From: CAJQGY01 sp964523375
Lineage (GTDB): Bacteria; Pseudomonadota; Gammaproteobacteria; Magnimaribacterales; D2472
Direction: 5' to 3'
DNA: 49,728 bases
Assembly (NCBI GenBank): GCA_964523375.1
Contig: CAZFYG010000010.1
Coordinates: forward strand, 1-49,728
Below are positions 8,854 to 17,286 of the stretch, one piece after another. Position 1 is the stretch's first letter; each line of letters begins with the position of its first letter. Below the pieces are notes generated by a model. The model did not search any database. It had not been told where the DNA came from and worked only from the letters and a program-made list of their open reading frames with translations. The position numbers were made by a program, and so were the translations under genes.

Positions 8854-9512
8854 GCGAACATTTAAAACATAATAACTACGAAAGACCAGAGTTAGAGCTT
8901 CCAATTAAAGATTCAAAATTATTGCTTCATAGTTGTTGCGCCCCTTGTGCTGGTGAGATTATGGAAGCAGTTGCTGCTTCAAAAATTGACACCACTGTTT
9001 ATTTTTATAATCCAAATATTCATCCGAAGGAAGAGTATGAAATAAGAAAGGATGAAAATAAAAGATTTTGTGACAAGCTTGGTTTTGGTTTCATTGATGC
9101 TGATTATGACAAAGATAATTGGTTTGAAAGGGTTAAGGGTCTTGAGGACGAGCCAGAAAGAGGTAAAAGATGCACTGAATGTTTTGACATGCGATTTGAA
9201 AGATCTGCGCTATATGCTCAAGAAAATGATTATAAAGTTTATGCTACTACTCTTGGTATATCGCGGTGGAAAAATATGGATCAAATTAATGATTCTGGCC
9301 ATAGATCTGCTGAAAGATATGAAGATGTTATGTATTGGGATTTTAACTGGAGAAAAAAAGGTGGCTCATCTAGAATGATTGAAATATCAAAAAAAGAAGA
9401 ATTTTACCAACAAGAATATTGTGGTTGTGTTTATAGTCTTCGAGATACTAATAAATGGCGAAAAGAGAATAATAGAGACAGGATTATTAGAGGTATCAAA
9501 TTTTACTCTTAA
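8850..9512 (+). CDS. queH: Epoxyqueuosine reductase QueH
   Basis: QueH (DUF208) carries out the last step of queuosine synthesis in tRNA, reducing epoxyqueuosine; it is the non-homologous replacement for QueG. The 220-residue protein shows HSCCAPCAGE (about 27-36) with the adjacent cysteine pair, RCTECFDMR in the middle and the C-terminal YCGCVYS pair, the cysteines that bind the Fe-S cluster and second metal. The YFYNPNIHP and TTLGISRWKN segments are also family hallmarks. It overlaps the ThrH gene by 4 bases. It is the last gene of this group; the prpB promoter follows. Confidence 0.93.
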   Translation: MSEHLKHNNYERPELELPIKDSKLLLHSCCAPCAGEIMEAVAASKIDTTVYFYNPNIHPKEEYEIRKDENKRFCDKLGFGFIDADYDKDNWFERVKGLEDEPERGKRCTECFDMRFERSALYAQENDYKVYATTLGISRWKNMDQINDSGHRSAERYEDVMYWDFNWRKKGGSSRMIEISKKEEFYQQEYCGCVYSLRDTNKWRKENNRDRIIRGIKFYS

Positions 9513-9520
9513 ATTACCAT

Positions 9521-9550
9521 TTGGGAATTAGCATGTTTGTGCTTTATAAT
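9521..9550 (+). promoter_or_regulatory. Probable prpB promoter
   Basis: TTGGGA (9521-9526), 18-base spacer, perfect TATAAT (9545-9550). The ATG at 9559 is only 8 bases beyond the -10 box, so the transcript would be nearly leaderless. Confidence 0.55.
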
Positions 9551-9558
9551 TTTTGACC

Positions 9559-10434
9559 ATGTCATCAGGCGCAAAATTTAGAAATGCTCTTAAAGAGAAT
9601 AGCCCCCTTATAATTCCAGGAGCTATAAATGCATACTCAGCTATTTTGGCTGAAAAATCAGGGCACCAAGCACTATATCTATCAGGCGGTGGAGTGGCAG
9701 CAGCATCTTATGGTTTGCCAGATTTAGGCATTACTTCGCTGGAGGATGTTCTTATTGATGCAAGGAGAATTACAAATGCTTCTTCTCTACCATTGCTAGT
9801 AGATATTGATACGGGTTGGGGTGGGGCATTTAATATATCAAGAACAATCAAAGAGATGATCCAAGCTGGCGTAGCAGCAGTGCATATAGAAGATCAAATC
9901 TCGCAGAAAAGATGCGGACATAGGCCAAATAAATCACTTGTATCATCAGCTGAAATGGAAGATAGAATAAAAGCAGCTGTTGATGGGCGAACAGATGAGT
10001 CGTTTTTTATAATGGCAAGAACTGATTCATTTGCTAGTGAGGGTATGAGTGGTGCGATAGAAAGGGCAGAAAGTTATATTGAGCAGGGTGCAGATGGCAT
10101 CTTTCTTGAAGCAGTCTCAAATCTCGATGACTATAAAATACTTAAAGAGTCTATCTCAGCACCAGTTTTAGCTAATATTACAGAGTTTGGTAAAACTCCC
10201 TTATTTACTGCTGAGGAGTTAAGTTCTGTGGGAGTTGATATGGTGCTTTTCCCCTTATCTGCTTTTAGGGCAATGAGCCAAATTGCGGAAAAAGTTTACA
10301 TTTCACTATCCAAAGACGGGACACAAGAGCCTCTGTTAGATATAATGCAGACCCGTAATGAGCTATACGAAAGGCTTAATTATCATGAATACGAAAATAA
10401 GCTGGATGAGCTTTTTTTCAACAAAAATAACTAG
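9559..10434 (+). CDS. prpB: 2-Methylisocitrate lyase
   Basis: PrpB splits 2-methylisocitrate into pyruvate and succinate, the last step of the methylcitrate cycle that burns propionyl-CoA. The protein is about 291 residues, like E. coli PrpB (296). It has YLSGGGVAAAS, VDIDTGWG (metal/substrate loop), HIEDQ, the active-site KRCGHRP motif with Cys119, MARTDS and NITEFGKTPL. I chose the ATG at 9559; an in-frame TTG lies two codons upstream, but neither has a ribosome binding site. The gene is first in a prpBCD operon. No PrpR-type regulator or prpE is adjacent. Confidence 0.95.
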   Translation: MSSGAKFRNALKENSPLIIPGAINAYSAILAEKSGHQALYLSGGGVAAASYGLPDLGITSLEDVLIDARRITNASSLPLLVDIDTGWGGAFNISRTIKEMIQAGVAAVHIEDQISQKRCGHRPNKSLVSSAEMEDRIKAAVDGRTDESFFIMARTDSFASEGMSGAIERAESYIEQGADGIFLEAVSNLDDYKILKESISAPVLANITEFGKTPLFTAEELSSVGVDMVLFPLSAFRAMSQIAEKVYISLSKDGTQEPLLDIMQTRNELYERLNYHEYENKLDELFFNKNN

Positions 10435-10446
10435 AGGACGAAAGAA

Positions 10447-11568
10447 ATGGTAAAAAAACTTGAAGGAGCTGGTCTAAGAGGTCAGGTTGCTGGAGAAACA
10501 TCATTATCCACAGTTGGGCAGATTGAAGGGCTTGCATATAGAGGCCATAAAATTGAAACGCTAGCTGAAAAGGCAACATTTGAAGAGGTTGCATACCTTC
10601 TTCTTTATAACAAATTACCTAATCAAGACGAACTTGATACATACAAGACATTGCTAAAAGGTCTAAGAGACCTTCCTCAAGATTTAAAAGATGTATTGAA
10701 AAAGATTCCAGCAGACGCTCATCCAATGGATGTGATGAGAACTGGAACATCAATGTTGGGAAATTTAGAGCCTGAGGGCGATTTCTCAAATCAGCTTAAT
10801 TCAATTAACAGAATGATTGCAACCATGCCCTCGATTGTTACTTACTGGTATAAATTTTCTCATGAGGGTTTAGATATAAATTTAGTTAATAATGAAGATA
10901 GTATGGCCGGTCACTTTCTTCATATCCTTCATGGTAAAACACCATCTGATTTACATAGAAGAGTTATGGATGTTTCATTAGTCTTGTATGCAGAGCACGA
11001 GTTCAATGCATCTACTTTTACATCTAGAGTCTGCGCATCAACAATGTCAGATATTCACTCGTGTGTAGTTGCTGCAATTGGTTCATTAAGAGGGCCTCTT
11101 CATGGGGGTGCTAACGAAAAAGCTATGGAATTAATTGAAAATTGGACATCAAGAGAAGAGGCAAAAGAAAACATTCTATCCATGCTTGAAAGAAAAGAAA
11201 AAATAATGGGCTTTGGTCATGCAGTTTACTCAATTAGAGATCCAAGAAATGCTGTAATTAAAGAGTTTGCTAAGGAACTATCCAAGTTAGCTCCTAATGA
11301 CTCTTTATATCAAGTCGCAGAAGAAGTTGAAAAAGTAATGGCTGATGAGAAAAAAATGTTTGCTAATGCTGATTTTTTCCACGCACCAGCATATTTTTAT
11401 ATGGGCATACCAACCAAGCTATTTACCCCAATATTTGTAATGTCTCGAGTTTCAGGATGGACTGCTCATTGCATGGAGCAAAGAGCAAATAATAGAATCA
11501 TTAGACCAAGCGCAGATTACATTGGTGTTGAGCATTCTGAATGGATTGATATAAAAGATAGATCATAA
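10447..11568 (+). CDS. prpC: 2-Methylcitrate synthase
   Basis: PrpC condenses propionyl-CoA with oxaloacetate. The 373-residue protein belongs to the short, hexokinase-like-regulation-free citrate synthase group. The catalytic triad is His219 (GPLHGGAN), His258 (GFGHAVY) and Asp309 (NADFF), a constant 16-residue offset from E. coli PrpC His235, His274 and Asp325. The opening GLRGQVAGETSLSTV is typical of methylcitrate rather than housekeeping citrate synthases. A good ribosome binding site (AGAGG at about 10433) precedes the ATG, and prpB ends 12 bases upstream. It could have some citrate synthase activity as well. Confidence 0.94.
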   Translation: MVKKLEGAGLRGQVAGETSLSTVGQIEGLAYRGHKIETLAEKATFEEVAYLLLYNKLPNQDELDTYKTLLKGLRDLPQDLKDVLKKIPADAHPMDVMRTGTSMLGNLEPEGDFSNQLNSINRMIATMPSIVTYWYKFSHEGLDINLVNNEDSMAGHFLHILHGKTPSDLHRRVMDVSLVLYAEHEFNASTFTSRVCASTMSDIHSCVVAAIGSLRGPLHGGANEKAMELIENWTSREEAKENILSMLERKEKIMGFGHAVYSIRDPRNAVIKEFAKELSKLAPNDSLYQVAEEVEKVMADEKKMFANADFFHAPAYFYMGIPTKLFTPIFVMSRVSGWTAHCMEQRANNRIIRPSADYIGVEHSEWIDIKDRS

Positions 11569-11572
11569 AATT

Positions 11573-13021
11573 ATGTCATTAAATGTAGACCTTAATGTCA
11601 GACCTGATTATGACAAATTAATTTCAGATATAGCTGAGTACGTTTACTCTTATAAGGTTGAATCCAAGTTAGCCTTAGAAACTGCAAAAAATTGCCTTAT
11701 TGATACTGTTGGTTGCGGGCTTCTCGCTCTTCAATTTCCAGCCTGCACAAAAATGTTAGGCCCTGTCGTAGAGGGCACCTCTGTTCCTTTTGGAGTAAGA
11801 GTTCCTGGCACAAACTATAAACTTGATCCTATAAAAGGTGCCTTTGATATAGGTTGTACTATAAGGTGGTTAGATTTTAACGATACTTGGTTAGCTGCAG
11901 AATGGGGTCATCCCTCTGATAATTTAGGTGCTATTTTATCTGTATCTGACTATGTCTCGCAAAAAAGAGTTGAAGAAGGTGGCGAGCCTCTTCTTGTAAG
12001 GGATGTCTTGCATTGCATGATAATTGCTCATGAAATTCAAGGAATCCTTGCACTTAAAAACAGTTTTAATAGAGTAGGTCTTGATCACGTTGTCTTAGTA
12101 AAAGTAGCTTCAACAGCTATAGCTACAAAGCTATTAGGAGGTGATTTAAACCAAATAAAAGATGCTATCTCTCATGCTTGGGTTGATGGCCAGAGCTTGA
12201 GAACATATAGACATGCTCCAAATGCAGGTTCTAGAAAGAGCTGGGCTGCAGGAGATGCAACTAGCAGAGCTGTTAGGTTAGCAATGATAGTAATGCAAGG
12301 AGAGATGGGTTATCCAGGCGTACTATCTGCTCCAACTTGGGGTTTTGAAGATATATCTTTTAATAAAAAACAACTCACATTACATCAAAAGTTAGATAGC
12401 TATGTTATGGAGAATGTTCTTTTTAAAATAAGCTTTCCAGCAGAATTTCATGCACAAACTGCTGTAGAAGCCGCAGTAAAACTTCATCCTGAAATAATAG
12501 ACAGGCTTGAGGAAATAGAAACTGTAAATATCACAACGCATGAATCAGCAATTAGAATTATTTCAAAAGTTGGCGACCTTAATAATCCCGCTGATAGAGA
12601 TCATTGTCTACAATATATGGTAGCTATTGGTCTCCTCAAAGGCGATTTAGTTGCAGAAGATTATGAGGATGATGTTGCAGCGGATCCAAGAATAGATAAG
12701 CTAAGATCAAAAATGGTTATTAGCGAAGACAAGAGATATTCAGCTGAATACCATGAAGCAGACAAAAGATCGATTGCTAATAAAATACAAATTCATTTTA
12801 CTGACGGCTCCGCAACGGAAGCAATCGAAGTAGAGTATCCAATTGGCCATAAAAGAAGAAGAGAGGAGGGCATCCCTGTTCTTGAAAAGAAATTTAGAAA
12901 AAACCTTGAGTTAACTTATAAGAAAGAAAAAGCTGATGATATTTTTAATATATGTATCAATCAAAACGAATTAGAAAATATGAGCGTTATAGACTTCCAA
13001 CAAATGCTTTCATTATCTTAA
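11573..13021 (+). CDS. prpD: 2-Methylcitrate dehydratase PrpD (MmgE/PrpD family)
   Basis: PrpD dehydrates 2-methylcitrate to 2-methyl-cis-aconitate. The 482 residues match E. coli PrpD (483), and family segments are clear: NCLIDTVGCGLLAL, RWLDFNDTWLAAEWGHPSDN, the HEIQG motif, SHAWVDGQSLRTYRHAPN and SRKSWAAGDATSRAVRLA. This is the iron-sulfur-independent PrpD route, not the AcnD/PrpF route. The hydration of the product to 2-methylisocitrate needs an aconitase, and acnB lies in this window at 26378. It starts 4 bases after prpC, and 70 bases separate it from aroC. Confidence 0.95.
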   Translation: MSLNVDLNVRPDYDKLISDIAEYVYSYKVESKLALETAKNCLIDTVGCGLLALQFPACTKMLGPVVEGTSVPFGVRVPGTNYKLDPIKGAFDIGCTIRWLDFNDTWLAAEWGHPSDNLGAILSVSDYVSQKRVEEGGEPLLVRDVLHCMIIAHEIQGILALKNSFNRVGLDHVVLVKVASTAIATKLLGGDLNQIKDAISHAWVDGQSLRTYRHAPNAGSRKSWAAGDATSRAVRLAMIVMQGEMGYPGVLSAPTWGFEDISFNKKQLTLHQKLDSYVMENVLFKISFPAEFHAQTAVEAAVKLHPEIIDRLEEIETVNITTHESAIRIISKVGDLNNPADRDHCLQYMVAIGLLKGDLVAEDYEDDVAADPRIDKLRSKMVISEDKRYSAEYHEADKRSIANKIQIHFTDGSATEAIEVEYPIGHKRRREEGIPVLEKKFRKNLELTYKKEKADDIFNICINQNELENMSVIDFQQMLSLS

Positions 13022-13079
13022 AATTAGTTCTAATAAATCTTAAAACCCCTTACAATATATAGGAATCGCATTTTTAGAC

Positions 13080-13085
13080 TATAAT
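13080..13085 (+). promoter_or_regulatory. Candidate -10 box for aroC
   Basis: Perfect TATAAT 6 bases before the aroC ATG at 13092. No convincing -35 hexamer at 16-18 bases. If used, transcription would begin at or one base before the start codon. Confidence 0.35.
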
Positions 13086-13091
13086 TTTGTC

Positions 13092-14177
13092 ATGTCAGGG
13101 AATTCTTTCGGAAAAATTTTTAAAGTTACGACCTTTGGAGAAAGTCATGGTACTGCGCTTGGCTGTATTATTGACGGTTGTCCGCCTCAAATAGAGCTTA
13201 ACGAAGCAGATATTCAAGAAGAGCTTAATAGAAGAAAGCCCGGTCAATCAGACGTCACAACACAAAGAAAAGAAGATGATACCGTGCAAATACTTTCAGG
13301 TGTATTTGAGGGTAAGACCCTCGGCACACCTATAGGGCTTATTATTTACAATAATGATCAAAGATCTCAGGACTACTCAAATATAAAGGATACTTTTAGA
13401 CCCAATCATGCTGATATTACATATCATGCAAAATATGGGCATAGAGATTATCGAGGCGGAGGAAGGTCAAGTGCTCGAGAAACTGCAATGCGAGTTGCTG
13501 CTGGAGCTGTTGCTAAAAAATACTTAGAAAGTATTGGCGTAGCTACTAGGGGTTACGTAAGTCAAATAGGTAATATCAAAGCTGGTCAGATCAACCTAAA
13601 TTCCCCAAAAACAAATAAGTATTTTTTTGCAGACGAAACCAAGTTAGATGATTTAAATAAAATGTTTTCAGAATTAATCTCTGAAGGCAATTCTGTTGGA
13701 GCTAAACTTGGAGTTAGTGTTAAAAATTGCCCAATAGGATTAGGTGAGCCTGTATTTGACAAGCTTGATGCAGATTTGGCCAAGGCTATCATGAGCATCA
13801 ATGCTGTAAAATCTGTTTCTATTGGAAACGCAGAAGATATCTTAGCCCTTAAGGGTTCTGAAATTAGAGATGAGATTCGAAAAACAGGTTTCTCTTCAAA
13901 TAATGCTGGTGGTATTCTTGGCGGCATATCAAATGGAGATGAGATTAATCTAGACTTTCTTATAAAGCCAACTTCAAGTATCAAAGCCTCGGGAAAGACG
14001 CTAGATGCAAAAGGCAATGAAGTTGATATCAATGTAACTGGAAGACATGATCCTTGTGTAGGAATTAGAGCTGTACCAATTGCTGAGGCTATGGTGAACT
14101 TGGTGCTTATTGATCATCTGCTTAGGAATAGAGCACAATGCGGCGAAATTACCCAAGATCTCCCTTTTGTTGAATGA
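13092..14177 (+). CDS. aroC: Chorismate synthase
   Basis: AroC makes chorismate from EPSP using reduced FMN, feeding the tryptophan genes downstream. It has 361 residues (E. coli 361). All three family signatures are present: the N-terminal FGKIFKVTTFGESHG with the first catalytic His, the central GHRDYRGGGRSSARETA with the second His, and the C-terminal RHDPCVGIRAVPIAEAM. No ribosome binding site is seen before the ATG, and a TATAAT lies only 6 bases upstream. leuC begins a single base after the stop, so aroC probably leads into the long biosynthetic train that follows. Confidence 0.97.
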   Translation: MSGNSFGKIFKVTTFGESHGTALGCIIDGCPPQIELNEADIQEELNRRKPGQSDVTTQRKEDDTVQILSGVFEGKTLGTPIGLIIYNNDQRSQDYSNIKDTFRPNHADITYHAKYGHRDYRGGGRSSARETAMRVAAGAVAKKYLESIGVATRGYVSQIGNIKAGQINLNSPKTNKYFFADETKLDDLNKMFSELISEGNSVGAKLGVSVKNCPIGLGEPVFDKLDADLAKAIMSINAVKSVSIGNAEDILALKGSEIRDEIRKTGFSSNNAGGILGGISNGDEINLDFLIKPTSSIKASGKTLDAKGNEVDINVTGRHDPCVGIRAVPIAEAMVNLVLIDHLLRNRAQCGEITQDLPFVE

Positions 14178-14178
14178 T

Positions 14179-15576
14179 ATGTCAAAGACCTTATATGACA
14201 AACTTTGGGAAGAGCATCACATTTGCAGATTAGATTCAGGTGAATCTCTCATATATATAGATAGGCATTTTCTTCATGAAGTCACATCACCTCAAGCTTT
14301 TGAGGGTTTGGAGCAAAAAAACTTAGTGCCATGGAGACTGGGTGCAAATATTGCAACACCAGATCATAATGTTCCTACTACAAGAGGCAATTCTTTTAAT
14401 ACAGATAGTATTCTTGATGAAATATCAAAAATACAAGTTGTAGAGTTAGACAAGAATTGTAATAAATTTGGAATCAAGCAGTTTGACATAAGATCTTCAA
14501 ATCAAGGCATTGTTCATGTAATTGGTCCAGAACTAGGCTATACAATCCCAGGAATGACGATTGTATGCGGAGACTCTCATACGTCAACACATGGTGCTTT
14601 TGGTTGTCTTGCAATGGGTATTGGGACCTCAGAAGTTGAGCATGTTCTGGCTACTCAAACATTAAAAATATCAAAATTAAATAATATGCAGGTCATATTT
14701 GATGGAGAGCCGAAGCCTGGTGTTTCCTCTAAAGATGTAGTCTTATTTATGATTAAAAAAATTGGAACCGCTGGTGGTAATGGTCATGCAATAGAATTCT
14801 CTGGCTCATACATTGATTCAATTTCTATGGAAGCAAGAATGACTATTTGTAATATGGCTATTGAAGCTGGAGCAAAGGTTGGATTAGTTGCTCCTGATGA
14901 AACTACCTTTAGCTATGTTAAGGAACATTCTTTTTTAGATAAAGATATGCTGGTTGAAGCTATCCATTATTGGAAAACACTCAAATCAGACAAAGATGCA
15001 GTTTATAGCAAACAAATAAGGATCGATGTTTCAGATATCAAGCCACAAATAACCTGGGGAACATCTCCTGAAATGGTTATAGATTTTGATGAAACAATAC
15101 CTTCAGCAAAGAAATTATCAGAAAATAGTAAGAATATTGAGCTTGCTAAAGAATATATGGGTGTTGAGGATAACCAAAAGCTTTCTGATCTTAAGTTTGA
15201 CAAGGTTTTTATTGGTTCATGTACTAATTCAAGGATTGAGGATTTAAGAGAAGCAGCAAATGTTATAGAAGGAAAAAAGGTGAGCAACGATATTATTGAA
15301 GCTATTGTTGTGCCTGGCTCTGGTACGGTCAAGTCTGAGGCTGAATCTGAGGGCTTAGATAAAATTTTTATTGAAGCTGGTTTTGTATGGAGAGATCCTG
15401 GATGCTCGATGTGTCTTGGCATGAATCCAGATCAGCTAAAACCATACGAAAGATGTGCATCTACGTCTAATAGAAATTTTGAAGGCAGGCAAGGTAATTT
15501 GGGACGAACACACTTAATGAGCCCAGCTATGGCAGCTCACATTGCTATCAATGGAAAAGTGGGTGATTTTTCATGA
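14179..15576 (+). CDS. leuC: 3-Isopropylmalate dehydratase, large subunit
   Basis: LeuC with LeuD isomerises 2- to 3-isopropylmalate in leucine synthesis. It carries the 4Fe-4S cluster cysteines Cys348 (GSCTNSR) and Cys409/Cys412 (GCSMC), equivalent to E. coli 347, 407 and 410. I placed the start at the ATG at 14179: it gives 465 residues (E. coli 466) and begins SKTLYDKLWEEH as usual, whereas the open frame extends 23 codons further upstream into aroC. No leader peptide or attenuator is possible in the 1-base gap to aroC. It overlaps leuD by 4 bases. Confidence 0.97.
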   Translation: MSKTLYDKLWEEHHICRLDSGESLIYIDRHFLHEVTSPQAFEGLEQKNLVPWRLGANIATPDHNVPTTRGNSFNTDSILDEISKIQVVELDKNCNKFGIKQFDIRSSNQGIVHVIGPELGYTIPGMTIVCGDSHTSTHGAFGCLAMGIGTSEVEHVLATQTLKISKLNNMQVIFDGEPKPGVSSKDVVLFMIKKIGTAGGNGHAIEFSGSYIDSISMEARMTICNMAIEAGAKVGLVAPDETTFSYVKEHSFLDKDMLVEAIHYWKTLKSDKDAVYSKQIRIDVSDIKPQITWGTSPEMVIDFDETIPSAKKLSENSKNIELAKEYMGVEDNQKLSDLKFDKVFIGSCTNSRIEDLREAANVIEGKKVSNDIIEAIVVPGSGTVKSEAESEGLDKIFIEAGFVWRDPGCSMCLGMNPDQLKPYERCASTSNRNFEGRQGNLGRTHLMSPAMAAHIAINGKVGDFS

Positions 15577-16217
15577 AACAAATCAATCCAAAATTAATTC
15601 ATGGAGTGGTTGCGACCATTGATAGAGATAACATAGATACTGATCAAATAATTCCTACAGAATATCTTAAATCTATTAAAAAATTTGGTTATGAAGATTA
15701 TCTTTTTGATGGGTGGAGGTATTTAGATAAAGGTAAGCTTGGTATTTCTTCAAAGGAAAGAGAAAAAAATAAAAAATTTATTCTTAATAACTCACCATAC
15801 GACAATGCATCTGTCCTCCTAACGAGAGATAACTTTGGCTGTGGTTCATCCAGGGAGCATGCAGTATGGGCTCTAAGGGACTTTGGAATAAGAGCAGTCA
15901 TAGCATCGTCGTTTGGGGATATTTTTTATAATAACTGTTTCAAGAATGGAGTTTTACCAATAATTTTATCAAAAGTCGATGTGGAAAATTTGTTCCAAGA
16001 GTTTAAGGGCTCACCATTAGATATTGAAATTTTTTTAGAAAAAAAACTTATAAAATCCAATGATAGAGAAATAAATTTTGAAGTAGATAATAATCTTCTT
16101 GAAAGAATTATTTTTGGCCTAGATGATGTCGATATAACACTTAGGAATAAAGAGGCTATATCTGTTTATGAAGAAAAGCGAATGATAGAAAAACCTTGGA
16201 TATATAAAAATGACTAA
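15573..16217 (+). CDS. leuD: 3-Isopropylmalate dehydratase, small subunit
   Basis: Small swivelling-domain subunit of isopropylmalate isomerase, 214 residues. The family motifs DRDNIDTDQIIP near the N terminus and DNFGCGSSREHAVWAL, which contributes substrate-binding residues to the LeuC active site, are intact. The ATG overlaps leuC by 4 bases and the 3' end overlaps leuB by 8 bases, which suits tight coupling of the two subunits. Length is slightly above the 201 residues of E. coli LeuD because of a lysine-rich insertion around residues 55-70. Confidence 0.96.
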   Translation: MKQINPKLIHGVVATIDRDNIDTDQIIPTEYLKSIKKFGYEDYLFDGWRYLDKGKLGISSKEREKNKKFILNNSPYDNASVLLTRDNFGCGSSREHAVWALRDFGIRAVIASSFGDIFYNNCFKNGVLPIILSKVDVENLFQEFKGSPLDIEIFLEKKLIKSNDREINFEVDNNLLERIIFGLDDVDITLRNKEAISVYEEKRMIEKPWIYKND

Positions 16218-17286
16218 AAAAATACTTATTCTTCCGGGAGACGGAATTGGGCAAGAGGTAACTAAATCTTCAAATGAAATTTTAGATTATCTTATTGCAG
16301 AATATTCTCTAGATTTTGAAATTAAGGCAATGGACGTTGGTGGCACTGCTTATGATCTTCATGGATCACCGATACCTGCTGATGTTTTAAGTTGTGCTAA
16401 AGACTCAGATGCTATTTTATTTGGTGCCGTGGGAGGGCCAAAGTGGGAAAATCTTAGTTGGGATGATAGACCAGAGCAAGCATTGCTTACTCTTAGAAAA
16501 GAGCTTGAACTTTTCGCAAACCTAAGACCAGCTTTTTTGTTTAATGAACTAGCTTCAGCATCTCCTATTAAAAATAATATTATTGAGGGTCTAGACATAC
16601 TTATAGTAAGAGAACTAACCGGTGGAGTTTATTTCGGTGAGCCGAGGGCAATAGTTAAGGATGAAATCCCAAATTATGCATTTAATACCATGATTTATAA
16701 TGAGAATGAGATCAGGCGTATTGCAAAAATTGGTTTTGAGTCTGCAAGAAAGAGAAAAGGCAAGCTCTGCTCGGTTGAAAAGGCTAATGTTTTAGAGGTC
16801 TCAAAATTTTGGAGAGAAATAGTTACAGATATGTCAAAAGATTACCCTGATGTGGAGTTATCTCATCAGCTAGCTGACAATACTGCCATGCAGCTAGTAC
16901 TTAATCCAAATCAATATGATGTCATCGTATCAAGCAATCTTTTTGGAGATATTCTTTCAGATATTGCTGCAACTTTATCAGGATCTATTGGAATGCTTCC
17001 TTCAGCTTCTTTAAACAGCTCATCCCAAGGGATGTATGAGCCTTGTCATGGCAGCGCCCCTGATATAGCTGGCCAGAATATTGCAAACCCTATCGCCATG
17101 ATTGCTTCTTTAGCTATGGCATTGAGGTATTCTCTTAGTCAGCCAGATTTGGCTGATAAAATAGAAAACGCCATAAAAGTATTTGTCGAAAATGGAAATA
17201 GAACTAAAGATATAAGCACATCTAATGAATTTATTAATACATCAGATGTTTCATCAAAATTAATAGAGATAATGAAAAATGGATAA
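16210..17286 (+). CDS. leuB: 3-Isopropylmalate dehydrogenase
   Basis: NAD-dependent oxidative decarboxylase that follows LeuCD in leucine synthesis; 358 residues, near the E. coli 363. The N terminus LILPGDGIGQEV is the standard opening. The substrate-binding arginines lie in TLRKELELFANLRPA and the metal site and signature in NLFGDILSDIAATLSGS with GMLPSASL. EPCHGSAPDIAG marks the NAD-specific end. The gene overlaps leuD and asd by 8 bases each. Confidence 0.97.
   Translation: MTKKILILPGDGIGQEVTKSSNEILDYLIAEYSLDFEIKAMDVGGTAYDLHGSPIPADVLSCAKDSDAILFGAVGGPKWENLSWDDRPEQALLTLRKELELFANLRPAFLFNELASASPIKNNIIEGLDILIVRELTGGVYFGEPRAIVKDEIPNYAFNTMIYNENEIRRIAKIGFESARKRKGKLCSVEKANVLEVSKFWREIVTDMSKDYPDVELSHQLADNTAMQLVLNPNQYDVIVSSNLFGDILSDIAATLSGSIGMLPSASLNSSSQGMYEPCHGSAPDIAGQNIANPIAMIASLAMALRYSLSQPDLADKIENAIKVFVENGNRTKDISTSNEFINTSDVSSKLIEIMKNG

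Noticed and set aside
14110..14178. Upstream extension of leuC by 23 codons into aroC
   Set aside because: The ATG at 14179 gives the family length and N terminus; the extension is not leuC-like.
14178..14178. Leucine leader peptide or attenuator before leuC
   Set aside because: Only one base separates aroC and leuC, so there is no room.
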